A stretch of DNA of 64,000 nt. It comes from JADZAI01 sp047602465 (GTDB lineage: Bacteria; Pseudomonadota; Alphaproteobacteria; Micropepsales; Micropepsaceae). Below are positions 40,746-49,643 of the stretch, in pieces. The translations under genes were made by a program, and so were the position numbers. Location of the stretch: NCBI GenBank assembly GCA_047602465.1, contig JASGHF010000001.1, forward strand, positions 1,116,001 to 1,180,000. Reading direction: 5' to 3'. Numbering within the stretch: position 1 is the first letter of the stretch; the number at the start of each line of letters is the position of its first letter. The notes under the pieces are model-generated. The model searched no databases and was not told the DNA's origin. It was given only the letters and a program-made list of their open reading frames with translations.

Positions 40746-41689
40746 GCGGCCACCAGCGGGGCGACGCCGAACGCCGTCTCGGCGATGAAGGCCGCGAAAA
40801 CGAGGAAGAGATAGAGGATCGAGAAGGCGAAGAGCTTCATCGCGACCTTGTGGTCGCCCGGCGCGCGATAGACCGCGAACGCATAATGGATGAAGCCGGC
40901 CCCGGTGAGCGCGGCGACCGCAAGATAGGGAATGCCGGCGAAGCCGAGCGCGACGGGCGCGAACGAGCAGGCGACGGTCAGCAGCGTGTAGATGACGATC
41001 TGGCGGCGGGTTTCCGCTTCGCCCGCGACGACCGGCATCATCGGCACGCCGGCGCGGGCATAGTCGGCGTTGCGATAGAGCGCGAGCGCCCAGAAATGGG
41101 CGGGCGTCCACAGGAAGATGAGCGCGACCATCACCAGCGGCGCGATGTCGAGCGAGCCGGTGGCGGCGGCCCAGCCGACGGCCGGCGGCATGGCGCCCGC
41201 GAGGCCGCCGATGACGATGTTCTGCGGCGTCGAGCGCTTCAGCCACATCGTGTAGATCGCGACATAGAAGACGATGGTGAAGGCGAGAAGGCCTGCCGAC
41301 AGCCAGTTCACCAGAATGCCGAGGCTGAAGACCGAGAAGCCCGAAAGGACGAGGCCGAAGGTCAGCGCCTCCTGCGGCGTCACGCGGCCCGACGGGATGG
41401 GCCGCCTGGCGGTGCGGGCCATCACGGCGTCGATGTCGGCGTCGTACCACATGTTCAGCGCGCCCGAGGCGCCCGCCCCGACCGCGATGCAGAGCAGCGC
41501 GACGAAGGCGGCGATGGGGTTCATCACGCCCGGCGCGGCGACGAGGCCGGCGAGACCCGTGAACACCACCAGCGACATCACGCGGGGCTTGAGCAGCTCG
41601 AAGAAGTCGCCCGCCGTGGCGACGGACACGGCGGGGCCAAGGCGCACGGATGCGCCCTGTCCTTCCATGTCGATCGCCGCGTCACTCAT
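40742..41689 (-). CDS. ctaB: Protoheme IX farnesyltransferase (heme O synthase)
   Basis: A 315-residue UbiA-superfamily membrane enzyme. The first Asp-rich motif is NMWYDADIDAVMARTARRP (NxxxDxxxD), and the second is in PLVMVALIFLWTPAHFWALA with YRNADYARAGVPMMP. It farnesylates heme B to heme O, the first step to heme A for oxidase subunit I. It is located directly between ctaD and the coxF-like gene, as usual. About eight membrane segments are visible. Confidence 0.96.
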   Translation of the reverse strand: MSDAAIDMEGQGASVRLGPAVSVATAGDFFELLKPRVMSLVVFTGLAGLVAAPGVMNPIAAFVALLCIAVGAGASGALNMWYDADIDAVMARTARRPIPSGRVTPQEALTFGLVLSGFSVFSLGILVNWLSAGLLAFTIVFYVAIYTMWLKRSTPQNIVIGGLAGAMPPAVGWAAATGSLDIAPLVMVALIFLWTPAHFWALALYRNADYARAGVPMMPVVAGEAETRRQIVIYTLLTVACSFAPVALGFAGIPYLAVAALTGAGFIHYAFAVYRAPGDHKVAMKLFAFSILYLFLVFAAFIAETAFGVAPLVAA

Positions 41690-41705
41690 GGGCGGTGCCG
41701 TTCCT

Positions 41706-43340
41706 TTAGTGATGCTCGGCCGGCTTGATGCGCGGCAGCTCGTTGAACTGGTGGAACGGCGGCGGCGAGGGCAGCGTCCATTCCAGCGTCGTCGCGCCTT
41801 CGCCCCAGGGATTGGCGGCGGCCTTGCGCTTGCGCAGGAAGGCCTCGGCCAGCATCACCAGGAAGATCAGCACGCCGACGGCCGAGATGTAGGAGCCGAT
41901 CGACGAGATGTAGTTCCAGCCCGCGAACGCGTCCGGGTAGTCGACATAGCGGCGCGGCATGCCCTGGAGGCCCAGGAAGTGCTGCGGGAAGAAGATCAGG
42001 TTCACGCCGATGAACGTGACCCAGAAATGCACATGGCCCAGGAACTCGTTGTACATGTAGCCGCTCATCTTCGGGAACCAGTAGTAGAAGCCCGCGAAGA
42101 TGGCGAAGACGGCGCCGAGCGACAGCACGTAGTGGAAGTGCGCGACGACGTAGTAGGTGTCGTGCAGCGAGGTATCGATGCCGGCGTTCGAGAGGACGAC
42201 GCCGGTGACGCCGCCGACCGTGAAGAGGAAGATGAAGCCGATCGCCCAGACCATCGGGGTCTTGAAGGTGATCGAGCCGCCCCACATCGTGGCGATCCAC
42301 GAGAAGATCTTCACGCCCGTCGGCACCGCGATGACCATGGTGGCGAACACGAAATAGGCGCGCGTATCGACGTCCATGCCGACCGTGTACATGTGGTGCG
42401 CCCACACGATGAAGCCGATGAAACCGATCGCGACCATGGCGTAGGCCATGCCGAGATAGCCGAACACCGGCTTCTTGGAGAAGGTCGAGATGATGTGGCT
42501 GATGATGCCGAAGCCCGGCAGGATCAGGATGTACACCTCGGGGTGGCCGAAGAACCAGAAGAGGTGCTGGTAGAGGATCGGGTCGCCGCCGCCGCCGGGT
42601 TCGAAGAAGGCGGTGCCGAAGCGGCGGTCGGTCAACAGCATGGTGATCGCGCCGGCGAGAACCGGCAGCGAGAGCAGCAGCAGGAACACCGTCACCAGCA
42701 CCGACCAGACGAACAGCGGCATGCGGTGCAGCGTCATGCCGGGCGCGCGCATGTTGAAGATGGTGGTGATGAAGTTGATCGCGCCGAGGATCGAGGAGGC
42801 GCCGGCGATGTGCAGCGAGAGGATCGCCAGATCCATCGCGGGGCCGGGCGAGCCGGAGGTGGAGAGCGGCGGATAGATGGTCCAGCCGCCGCCGACGCCG
42901 TGGCCGCCGCTATCGCCGTCGACGAACATCGACAGGCAGAGCAGCGTGAAGGCGAAGGGCAGCAGCCAGAACGAAATGTTGTTCATGCGCGGGAAGGCCA
43001 TGTCCGGCGCGCCGATCTGCAGCGGCACGAACCAGTTGCCGAAGCCGCCGATCATCGCGGGCATCACCATGAAGAAGATCATGATGAGGGCGTGCGCGGT
43101 GACGAACACGTTGAACATGTGGATGTCGCCGAACCACTGGAGACCCGGCTCCTGCAGCTCCATGCGCATGGCGACCGAAAGGCCGCCGCCGATGATCCCC
43201 GCGATGACCGCGAAGATCAGGTACATCGTGCCGATGTCCTTGTGGTTCGTCGAATAGAGGAACCGCCCGAGGCCCCGGGGCGTGTGCCCGTGATCGTCGT
43301 GGTGGTCGGCGTGGAGATCGACGGCTTTTGCGGCGGCCAT
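41706..43340 (-). CDS. ctaD: Cytochrome c oxidase subunit I (aa3 type)
   Basis: A 544-residue subunit with twelve membrane helices. Heme a ligand and channel motifs include HMFNVFVTAHALIMIFFMVM. CuB and the Tyr-His crosslink lie in FWFFGHPEVYILILPGFG, followed by the second and third CuB ligands in VWAHHMYTVGMDVDTRAYF. HDTYYVVAHFHYVLSLGAVF carries the heme ligands. The K- and D-channel context is canonical for aa3 oxidase. It reduces O2 and pumps protons. The start is MAAAKAVDLHADHHDD. The His-rich N-terminus is common. Confidence 0.97.
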   Translation of the reverse strand: MAAAKAVDLHADHHDDHGHTPRGLGRFLYSTNHKDIGTMYLIFAVIAGIIGGGLSVAMRMELQEPGLQWFGDIHMFNVFVTAHALIMIFFMVMPAMIGGFGNWFVPLQIGAPDMAFPRMNNISFWLLPFAFTLLCLSMFVDGDSGGHGVGGGWTIYPPLSTSGSPGPAMDLAILSLHIAGASSILGAINFITTIFNMRAPGMTLHRMPLFVWSVLVTVFLLLLSLPVLAGAITMLLTDRRFGTAFFEPGGGGDPILYQHLFWFFGHPEVYILILPGFGIISHIISTFSKKPVFGYLGMAYAMVAIGFIGFIVWAHHMYTVGMDVDTRAYFVFATMVIAVPTGVKIFSWIATMWGGSITFKTPMVWAIGFIFLFTVGGVTGVVLSNAGIDTSLHDTYYVVAHFHYVLSLGAVFAIFAGFYYWFPKMSGYMYNEFLGHVHFWVTFIGVNLIFFPQHFLGLQGMPRRYVDYPDAFAGWNYISSIGSYISAVGVLIFLVMLAEAFLRKRKAAANPWGEGATTLEWTLPSPPPFHQFNELPRIKPAEHH

Positions 43341-43385
43341 GGCGGAAAACCTGTCAGAAACTGTTCAGTACGGGTGCGGGTTCGG

Positions 43386-44219
43386 TCAGCGCAGAGCGGC
43401 GGTCTGTTCGGCCGGCGCGATGCCGGCCGCAGCCTGCTGCGAAGCGACCCATGCGGCGTATTCGTCCTTGGTCACGACCTTCACCCCGATGGGCATGAAG
43501 GCATGCTTGGCGCCGCACAGTTCCGAGCACTGGCCGTAATAGATGCCGGGCTCCGGCACTTCGAACCACAGCTCGTTCAGGCGGCCCGGCACGGCGTCGA
43601 TCTTCACGCCGAAGGCCGGAACGGTCCAGGCGTGGATCACGGCGTCGGCGGTGACGATGAGGCGGACCTTGGTGTCTTCCGGCACGACGACGAAATTGTC
43701 GACCGCCAGCAGGCGCGGCTGGCCGGCGGCGGCGGCGGCCGCATCGTCGAGCATGTTGGCGTCGAAGGTGAAGTTGCCGTTATCGGGGTACTCGTAGGTC
43801 CAGTACCACTGCTTGCCGATCGCCTTGATCGTCAGCTCGATGTCGGCCGGGATGCGCTCGTTCGCGTAGAGCAGCTTGAACGAGGGGATCGCGATCACGA
43901 CGAGGATGGCGACCGGAACGACGGTCCAGACCACCTCGATCAGCGTGTTGTGCGTGGTCTTCGAGGGCACCGGGTTGGCGCGGCGGTTGTAGCGCACCAT
44001 CACCCAGATCAGCAGGATCAGCACGAACACCGACACCGCCACGATGATGTAGAGCAGCATCACGTGGAACGATTCGATATCGGCCATCTTGTTCGTGGCC
44101 GGGGCCTGGAAATCGATGCCCCAGGCGTGCGGCTGGCCAGTCTGCGAGGTCTGGGCGACAGCCGCCCCGCTCATCAGCGATGCAGCCAGAATGGCGAGTT
44201 TCGCGAACCGATTGACCAT
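43386..44219 (-). CDS. ctaC: Cytochrome c oxidase subunit II
   Basis: A 277-residue subunit, MVNRFAKLAILAASLMSGAA, with signal peptide to about 22 (AVAQ), then two membrane helices (FHVMLLYIIVAVSVFVLILL and TLIEVVWTVVPVAILVVIAI) and a cupredoxin domain. The CuA centre is YYGQCSELCGAKHAFMPI (two Cys, His, Met) with the upstream His in ADAVIHAWTVPAFG. QWYWTYEYPD is the aromatic cytochrome c docking strand. It is the first gene of the oxidase operon. Its promoter must lie in the 216-base gap before tldD, where I could not place it. Confidence 0.97.
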   Translation of the reverse strand: MVNRFAKLAILAASLMSGAAVAQTSQTGQPHAWGIDFQAPATNKMADIESFHVMLLYIIVAVSVFVLILLIWVMVRYNRRANPVPSKTTHNTLIEVVWTVVPVAILVVIAIPSFKLLYANERIPADIELTIKAIGKQWYWTYEYPDNGNFTFDANMLDDAAAAAAGQPRLLAVDNFVVVPEDTKVRLIVTADAVIHAWTVPAFGVKIDAVPGRLNELWFEVPEPGIYYGQCSELCGAKHAFMPIGVKVVTKDEYAAWVASQQAAAGIAPAEQTAALR

Positions 44220-44435
44220 GTAACGACCCTGCTGCCCTAGTCTCATATGCCCGAGATGCGCCGGAAAGCGCAGGCAACGCCCCCCGGCGCGCCCCAACGG
44301 GCAGGGTCTAACAAGGTGCGTCGGCAATTTCCAGACGCGTTTCATGGACTTTCGCAGCGTCACCTCTGGGCGCTTGCGAGCGTGTCGCGGGAGGCCCACA
44401 TTGTCCGTTCACAGCCGCTTTTCCGCAGGTTCGCC

Positions 44436-45866
44436 ATGAGCGCCGTCGCCGACCGCCTGTTCTTCACCCAGTCCGAAATGGACCCGGAGCGCGTGCAGCG
44501 CCTGGTCGGGGACACGCTGGAGGGCGCCGATGACGGGGAACTTTTCCTCGAATACCGGGAATCGGAGGGATTTTCCTACGATGACGGCCGCCTGAAGGCC
44601 GCGACCTTCGATTCGGCGCAGGGCTTCGGCCTGCGCTGCGTGGCGGGCGAATCCACCGGCTATGCCCATGCGACCGAGCTGAGCGAGGCCGCCATCGCCC
44701 GTGCCGCCGATGCGGCGGGCAGCGTCCGCTCCGGCCGTTCAGGCACGGCGGCGGAAGGTCCGGCCCGGACCAATCGGCGTCTTTATGACGACACCAACCC
44801 GCTGACCGCCGTGCCGTTCGACGTGAAGACGAAGCTGCTGGCCGAGATCGACGCCTATGCCCGCTCGCGCGATCCCCGCGTGAAGCAGGTCTCCTGCTCG
44901 CTGTATGGCGAGTGGCAGGTCGTCCACATCATGCGCGCCGACGGCCAGACGGTGAGCGACGTGCGCCCGCTGGTGCGCCTTAATGTCGGCGTGGTGGTGG
45001 AACATGCCGGCCGGCAGGAAAGCGGCAGCTATGGCGCGGGCGGGCGCGAGGGCTATGCCGCCTTCATCGACCCGTCGGCCTGGCGGCACCACGTGGATGA
45101 GGCGCTGCGTCAGGCGCTGGTGAATCTCGACGCCAAGCCCGCCCCGGCCGGCGAGATGCAGGTGGTGCTGGGACCGGGCTGGCCGGGCATCCTGCTGCAC
45201 GAGGCCATCGGCCACGGGCTTGAGGGCGATTTCAACCGCAAGAAAACCAGCGCCTTCGCCGGCCTGCTGGGCAAGCGTGTCGCCGCGCCGGGCGTGACGG
45301 TGATCGACGACGGCACGATCGACCAGCGCCGCGGCTCGCTGAGCGTCGACGATGAAGGCACGCCGACCAACCGCACGACGCTGATCGAGGACGGCATCCT
45401 GGTCGGCTATCTCCAGGACCGGCAGAACGCCCGCCTGATGGGCGTTGCCCCCACGGGCAACGGCCGCCGCCAGTCCTTCGCGCATCCCATCCTGCCGCGC
45501 ATGACCAACACGCTGATGCTGGGCGGCGACAAAAGCCCCGATGAAGTCATCAAGGCGGCGAAGAACGGCATCTATGCCGTGAATTTCGGCGGCGGGCAGG
45601 TGGATATCACGAACGGCAAGTTCGTGTTCTCTTGCACCGAGGCCTACCGGATCGAGGACGGCAGGATCGGCGCGCCGATCAAGGGCGCAACCCTGATCGG
45701 CAACGGCGCGGATGCCCTGACCAAGGTGCGCATGGTCGCCAACGATTTCGCGATGGACCCCGGCATCGGCACCTGCGGCAAAGGCGGCCAGGGCGTGCCG
45801 GTGGGCGTCGGCCAGCCCACGATGCTGATCGAGGGCCTGACCGTCGGCGGCACGGCGGCGGCATAG
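44436..45866 (+). CDS. tldD: Metalloprotease TldD
   Basis: A 476-residue TldD. The active-site helix is HEAIGHGLEGDF (His255, Glu256, His260), followed by the TldD-specific KTSAFAGLLGKRVA. YRESEGFSYDDGRLKAATFD and the C-terminal cysteine region FSCTEAYRIEDGRIGAPIKG and GIGTCGKGGQGVPVGVGQPT complete it. With PmbA (TldE), encoded at 54744-56084, it forms a heterodimeric protease processing modified peptides and labile antitoxins. I chose the ATG at 44436; the open frame upstream is not family-like. It is divergent from ctaC. Confidence 0.95.
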   Translation: MSAVADRLFFTQSEMDPERVQRLVGDTLEGADDGELFLEYRESEGFSYDDGRLKAATFDSAQGFGLRCVAGESTGYAHATELSEAAIARAADAAGSVRSGRSGTAAEGPARTNRRLYDDTNPLTAVPFDVKTKLLAEIDAYARSRDPRVKQVSCSLYGEWQVVHIMRADGQTVSDVRPLVRLNVGVVVEHAGRQESGSYGAGGREGYAAFIDPSAWRHHVDEALRQALVNLDAKPAPAGEMQVVLGPGWPGILLHEAIGHGLEGDFNRKKTSAFAGLLGKRVAAPGVTVIDDGTIDQRRGSLSVDDEGTPTNRTTLIEDGILVGYLQDRQNARLMGVAPTGNGRRQSFAHPILPRMTNTLMLGGDKSPDEVIKAAKNGIYAVNFGGGQVDITNGKFVFSCTEAYRIEDGRIGAPIKGATLIGNGADALTKVRMVANDFAMDPGIGTCGKGGQGVPVGVGQPTMLIEGLTVGGTAAA

Positions 45867-45878
45867 GGCTTGCTGCGA

Positions 45879-45913
45879 CCCTCTCCACGCGCCCGGAAGC
45901 GCGACGGAGAGGG
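45879..45913. repeat. Inverted repeat between tldD and the acyltransferase
   Basis: CCCTCTCC (45879-45886) and GGAGAGGG (45906-45913) are perfect arms around a G+C-rich 19-base centre that contains a shorter GCGC/GCGC pair. It lies 12 bases after the tldD stop and just before the acyltransferase ATG at 45919. It is a probable tldD terminator or REP-type element related to the one at 30815-30834. Confidence 0.55.
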
Positions 45914-45918
45914 CCAAT

Positions 45919-47109
45919 ATGGCACAGGGGCAACAGCGGTTCGCCGTTCTGGACGGCTGGCGCGGGCTGTGTGCGCTGCTGGTTGCGCTTTACCATCTGA
46001 ATGTCGTCAGCCCGTTTCTGGACAACGGCCTGATCCGGCACGCCTGGCTGTTCGTCGATTTCTTCTTCGTCCTCAGCGGCTTCGTCATCACCCACAGCTA
46101 TTGGGGCAAGCTGAACGACGTGAAAGCGCTGGGCGATTTCACCGTTCGCCGGTTCGCTCGCATCTGGCCGCTCCACGCCGCCCTGCTCGCCGCCTTCGTG
46201 GCCGTGGAGGGCCTGAAGGCCGTGGCTGCAGCGAAAGGCATCCTGAGCTTTCCGACTGCGTCGTTCACCGCTCCGAACGCCATCGGAACGATTTTGCCCA
46301 ATCTGGCGCTGGCGCAGGCGTTCGGTCTGACCGACGGCACCAGCTGGAATTTCCCGAGCTGGAGCATCGCTGCAGAGTTCTGGACCTATCTCGTTTTCGC
46401 ACTGTTGGCCTAGACTGCATTTGGCGGAGCGAACAAACGGACAGCAACGCTCCTCGGCATTCTGGTCGCCGTGGCGGGGCTGCTCGTCCTGGTGTTGCAT
46501 TCGCCCCACGGCATGGACGCCACATACGACTATGGACTGGCGCGTTGCCTCTATGGATTTTTCATCGGCCATTTCACCTATCGGCTTTGGCGGCGGACGC
46601 GCGGCGGCTATGCGCCTGCCCCAGCCCTTGAGCTGATCGCACCGGCTTGCATCGTCGCCTTCGTGGCGATCGCGGGCGGAACGCCAGCCGCGTTCCTCGC
46701 GCCCATTCCATTCGCCCTCGTCGTCTTCATCTTCGCGTTCGAGGCTGGCGCCCTATCGCGGGCCATGCGCGCGCCCGCCATTCAATGGCTCGGCGCACGG
46801 TCCTATTCGATCTACATCGTCCATGCCTTTGTCGTGGTGAATTTGATCGGAAGGCCGATCCAGATTCTGGAGAAGCTGACCGGCGCATCATGGACGACCG
46901 CGCTCTCCGCCCCCGACGCGCCGCGCGTGATCGATTTCGGAAATGAATGGGCCGCCGCCGGCCTGATCGCCGCTTACGTCGCCCTCGTGCTCGCCACAGC
47001 CGCCCTCACCTATCGCTTCATCGAAATGCCGGCGCAGCGCGCTTTGCTCAAGCGGCGTCTCCGCAAGGACGCGCGCGCCCGGCCGGATACGCGATACCGG
47101 CCAACATGA
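45919..47109 (+). pseudogene. Acyltransferase 3 family membrane protein, interrupted by an in-frame TAG
   Basis: The N-terminal part (164 residues) has the family motifs FAVLDGWRGLCALLVALYHL, LFVDFFFVLSGFVITHSYWG and FTVRRFARIWPLH (the R-R-x-x-R-I-x-P-L/H box), ending at WSIAAEFWTYLVFALLA then TAG (46411-46413). The same frame continues without further stops for 232 codons, with membrane helices and the family-like SYSIYIVHAFVVVNLIGRP and YRFIEMPAQRALL. The full 396-codon gene would be a normal O-acyltransferase for cell-surface polysaccharide. A single amber mutation or sequencing error separates the halves. With the stop, the first piece lacks most helices and is unlikely to work. Confidence 0.8.
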
Positions 47110-47148
47110 AATGACGGGTTCCACCTTGCAGCGACAGGTGACAGCAGC

Positions 47149-47185
47149 TTGATGCGCATGGGTCATGCGTATAAACTATGCGCAT
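47149..47185 (+). promoter_or_regulatory. ccdAB promoter with three phased octamer operators
   Basis: Octamers ATGCGCAT (47152-47159), ATGCGTAT (47165-47172) and ATGCGCAT (47178-47185) are spaced exactly 13 bp start to start. They overlap a -35-like TTGATG (47149-47154), a TATAAA -10 (47170-47175) and the start codon. This is the layout expected for autorepression by an antitoxin/toxin complex. Transcription from this -10 would begin near 47182-47184, so the ccdA message may be leaderless. Confidence 0.6.
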
Positions 47186-47519
47186 GAACAAGCGAATTTC
47201 GCCCCTTCAGCGATCGGGGTTTGCGGAGCACGCCGCGCCAGGAATTGCGCACGAGCGGCGCAAATCGACAGCGCAGCAAATTTATGAGCGAGACAACCCG
47301 GCAAAGCGGGCCGTGAACCTGACCGCGTCTTCCTATTACCTGCACGAAGCCAAGCAGCTGAAGCTTAATCTTTCCGAGATTTTCGCACGCGCGCTGGAGG
47401 CCGCAGTGACCGACGCGATCCGCGAAGAGATCAGGCGCGACATCGCCGCGTTTGCGCAATGGCAACAAAAGGATCTCGAACAGAACGGCCTTTGGAGCGA
47501 CGGCCTGCGAACATTCTGA
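47184..47519 (+). CDS. ccdA: CcdA-type antitoxin
   Basis: A 111-residue protein. An N-terminal extension of about 45 residues (MNKRISPLQRSGFAEHAAPG) is followed by a ribbon-helix-helix DNA-binding region, KRAVNLTASSYYLHEAKQLK and LNLSEIFARALEAAV. The C-terminal toxin-neutralising tail ends QWQQKDLEQNGLWSDGLRTF, resembling CcdA's ENGSFADE-type end. The antitoxin represses its own operon and blocks CcdB. The start is probably ATG 47184; an in-frame ATG at 47178 adds two residues but would lie within the third operator. The stop overlaps the ccdB start. Confidence 0.85.
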   Translation: MNKRISPLQRSGFAEHAAPGIAHERRKSTAQQIYERDNPAKRAVNLTASSYYLHEAKQLKLNLSEIFARALEAAVTDAIREEIRRDIAAFAQWQQKDLEQNGLWSDGLRTF

Positions 47520-47827
47520 TGCGCCAGTTCGATGTCCTGACGCCGGTCGCACGAACATCGCGCCATCCGTTCGTTGTGGTTTTACAGCATGACCAAAGCG
47601 CGGGCGGAGCGACGATCATCGTTGCGCCTTGCATCGCTGCAGATGACGGGCCGCGCACACAGCGGCTTACGCCGCTCGTGGAAATCAAAGGGAAGCCCTA
47701 TCGGGTCATCGTTCCCGAACTGGCGGCGATAGCGACGAAGACCGTCTCCTCGTCGCCTGTCGCCAATCTTGCGCTGCATCGCGATGCGTTTACCGCCGCG
47801 ATCGACCTGCTCTTTACCGGGATCTAG
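47519..47827 (+). CDS. ccdB: CcdB-type toxin (gyrase poison family)
   Basis: A 102-residue protein, MRQFDVLTPVARTSRHPFVV, of exactly CcdB length. It has the CcdB-fold segments VVLQHDQSAGGATIIVAPCI and RLTPLVEIKGKPYRVIVPEL, and the C-terminal helix NLALHRDAFTAAIDLLFTGI. In F-plasmid CcdB the C-terminus ends Trp-Gly-Ile, with Trp99 essential for gyrase binding; here it is Thr-Gly-Ile, so toxicity toward gyrase is uncertain. It overlaps ccdA (TGATG) for coupled translation. Three bases separate it from the convergent SDR gene. Confidence 0.85.
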   Translation: MRQFDVLTPVARTSRHPFVVVLQHDQSAGGATIIVAPCIAADDGPRTQRLTPLVEIKGKPYRVIVPELAAIATKTVSSSPVANLALHRDAFTAAIDLLFTGI

Positions 47828-47829
47828 TC

Positions 47830-48675
47830 TTAAGGGATCAGCCCCAGACGCTTGCCGATGATCCTGTCGAGGCGGCGCTTGGGCAGGATCTTCGTCATCA
47901 GATGCTCGAACTTCGAGGGCACGATGGCGTAGCGGACCTTGCGGTTCGGCAGGGTCAGCGAATCCGCGATCAGCGCGCCCACTTTTTCCGGCTTCAGCCC
48001 CTTGTGCCCGAGACCGAGCATATAGGCCTTCAGCTTGGCCAGCGGCGCGGCGTAGTCGGTGTTGTCGAAGGGCGCGGTGTCGACCTCGTTCGCCTTGTCC
48101 CAGATGGGCGTCGCGATGGCGCCGGGGCCGATGATGATGACGTCGATGCCGTAGAGCAGCAGCTCGCGCCGCAGCGCCTCCGACATACCCTCCAGCGCGA
48201 ATTTCGACGCGTTATAGGGGCCAACAAAGGGCGAGGCGTTCTGGCCGCCGACCGACGAGATCATCACGATGCGCCCCGGTTCGCCCTTCAGCTCGCGGTC
48301 CTGGCCGAGCAGCGGCGCGAAGGCCTGCGTCACCAGCAACTGGCCGGTGACGTTCACGTCCAGCTGTTTGCGGAATTCCTCGACCGGCATGTGGAGCAGC
48401 GGGCCGGCCACGGCGATGCCCGCATTGTTCACGAGGCCCGAGAGCTTCTGCCCGTTCAGGGCGGCGCGCACTTCCGCCGCCGCGCGGGCGATGGCGGCCT
48501 CGTCCGTCACGTCGAAGAGCAGCGGCGTGTAGTTCGCGCCAAGCTCGCCCTTCACGCGCTCGCCATCGGCAGCCTTGCGGACCGAGCCGAAGACTTTGTG
48601 CCCGCGCTCGACCAGCGCCCTGGCGGTGGCATGGCCGATGCCCGTGCTGGAGCCGGTAACGACGAAAATGCCCAT
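47830..48675 (-). CDS. Short-chain dehydrogenase/reductase (SDR)
   Basis: A 281-residue classical SDR. The cofactor loop is TGSSTGIGHATARAL (TGxxxGxG); SGLVNNAGIAVAGPLL, ISSVGGQNASPFVGPYNASK (catalytic Ser, Tyr-x-x-x-Lys) and GPGAIATPIWDKA follow. It oxidises or reduces alcohols/ketones with NAD(P)(H); Arg after strand 2 (VFGSVRKAADG) suggests NADP(H). The C-terminal extension PSKFEHLMTKILPKRRLDRI is basic and could touch membranes. The substrate is unknown. Confidence 0.92.
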   Translation of the reverse strand: MGIFVVTGSSTGIGHATARALVERGHKVFGSVRKAADGERVKGELGANYTPLLFDVTDEAAIARAAAEVRAALNGQKLSGLVNNAGIAVAGPLLHMPVEEFRKQLDVNVTGQLLVTQAFAPLLGQDRELKGEPGRIVMISSVGGQNASPFVGPYNASKFALEGMSEALRRELLLYGIDVIIIGPGAIATPIWDKANEVDTAPFDNTDYAAPLAKLKAYMLGLGHKGLKPEKVGALIADSLTLPNRKVRYAIVPSKFEHLMTKILPKRRLDRIIGKRLGLIP

Positions 48676-48769
48676 GTGTTTTCCCCTTGCGCGGCCCCGT
48701 TCTACGCTTGGCCCCGGCGGCGAGCCAGCACGCCGCACTTGAGCCTCAATTCAGCGGCGTTGATGCGAC

Positions 48770-49570
48770 ATGGGAATGATGCGCCCGTTTGTCATGGTGA
48801 GCGCGGCCGTGATCGCGGCGGCGTTGGCGTTCTGGTGGCACGACCGCCGTGAGGCCGCCGCGCCCCAGGCCCCGCCGCCGCCCGCCCTGTCGGAGCGTGC
48901 CGACGCCATGCCGCCGCCCTTCGCGCCGCGGCGGCCGCTGAATATCCGCCTTTCCGCGGCGGGACAGCGCATGGGCGATCAGGTTCATCTGAGGCTCTAC
49001 AAGGAAGAAGGCGTGCTGGAGGTCTGGCTGAAGCAGGGCCGGCGCTTCGTGCTGTTCGACAGCTACGACATCTGCCGCTTCTCCGGCGCGCTGGGGCCGA
49101 AGCTGAAGGAGGGCGACGGGCAGTCGCCGGAAGGCTTCTATGAAGTCGGGCGGGCGCAGCTGAACCCGAACAGCGCCTATCACCTCGCCTTCAATCTGGG
49201 CTACCCGAACGCCTATGACCGGTCGCTGGGGCGGACGGGGTCGCATCTGATGGTGCATGGCAATTGCGTCTCCATCGGCTGCTACGCCATGACCGATGCG
49301 GGCATCGAGGACATATACGGCCTGGTCGCGGCGGCATTGGCGCGCGGCCAGCGCAGCGTCGCGGTTCATATCTTCCCGTTCCGGATGAGCGCGGCGGCGC
49401 TCGCCGCCCATGCGGGGAGCGAATGGGATGGCTTCTGGGCGAATTTGAAGGAAGGCGACGATGCCTTCGCCACGACGCATGCGCCGCCGGCCGTGTTCGT
49501 CTGCGGCGGGCGCTACGCCTTCACCACCGGCGCGGCGCCGCCTTCCTGCGCGCGCATCGCGTCATGGTGA
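48770..49570 (+). CDS. L,D-transpeptidase (YkuD family) with N-terminal anchor
   Basis: A 266-residue protein. A membrane anchor/signal (MGMMRPFVMVSAAVIAAALA) is followed by a short Pro-rich linker. The YkuD active site is HLMVHGNCVSIGCYAMTDAG with His and catalytic Cys171 in the S-x-G-C motif. YDICRFSGALGPKLKEGDGQ and SPEGFYEVGRAQLNPNSAYH are the usual substrate-loop segments. These enzymes make 3-3 crosslinks or attach proteins to peptidoglycan in the periplasm. The class with IEDIYGLV after the cysteine resembles YafK/ErfK-like murein transpeptidases. Confidence 0.92.
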   Translation: MGMMRPFVMVSAAVIAAALAFWWHDRREAAAPQAPPPPALSERADAMPPPFAPRRPLNIRLSAAGQRMGDQVHLRLYKEEGVLEVWLKQGRRFVLFDSYDICRFSGALGPKLKEGDGQSPEGFYEVGRAQLNPNSAYHLAFNLGYPNAYDRSLGRTGSHLMVHGNCVSIGCYAMTDAGIEDIYGLVAAALARGQRSVAVHIFPFRMSAAALAAHAGSEWDGFWANLKEGDDAFATTHAPPAVFVCGGRYAFTTGAAPPSCARIASW

Positions 49571-49643
49571 AAGGCTGACATTCGTCACTGCCGCGCCGCA
49601 GCGCGATCGCGGCATGGTCGCCTTCATGTTCAGGGAGGACACC

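Noticed and set aside
41274..44240. A 988-codon plus-strand frame over ctaB-ctaD-ctaC
   Set aside because: Highly charged low-complexity translation; the oxidase genes on the other strand are certain.
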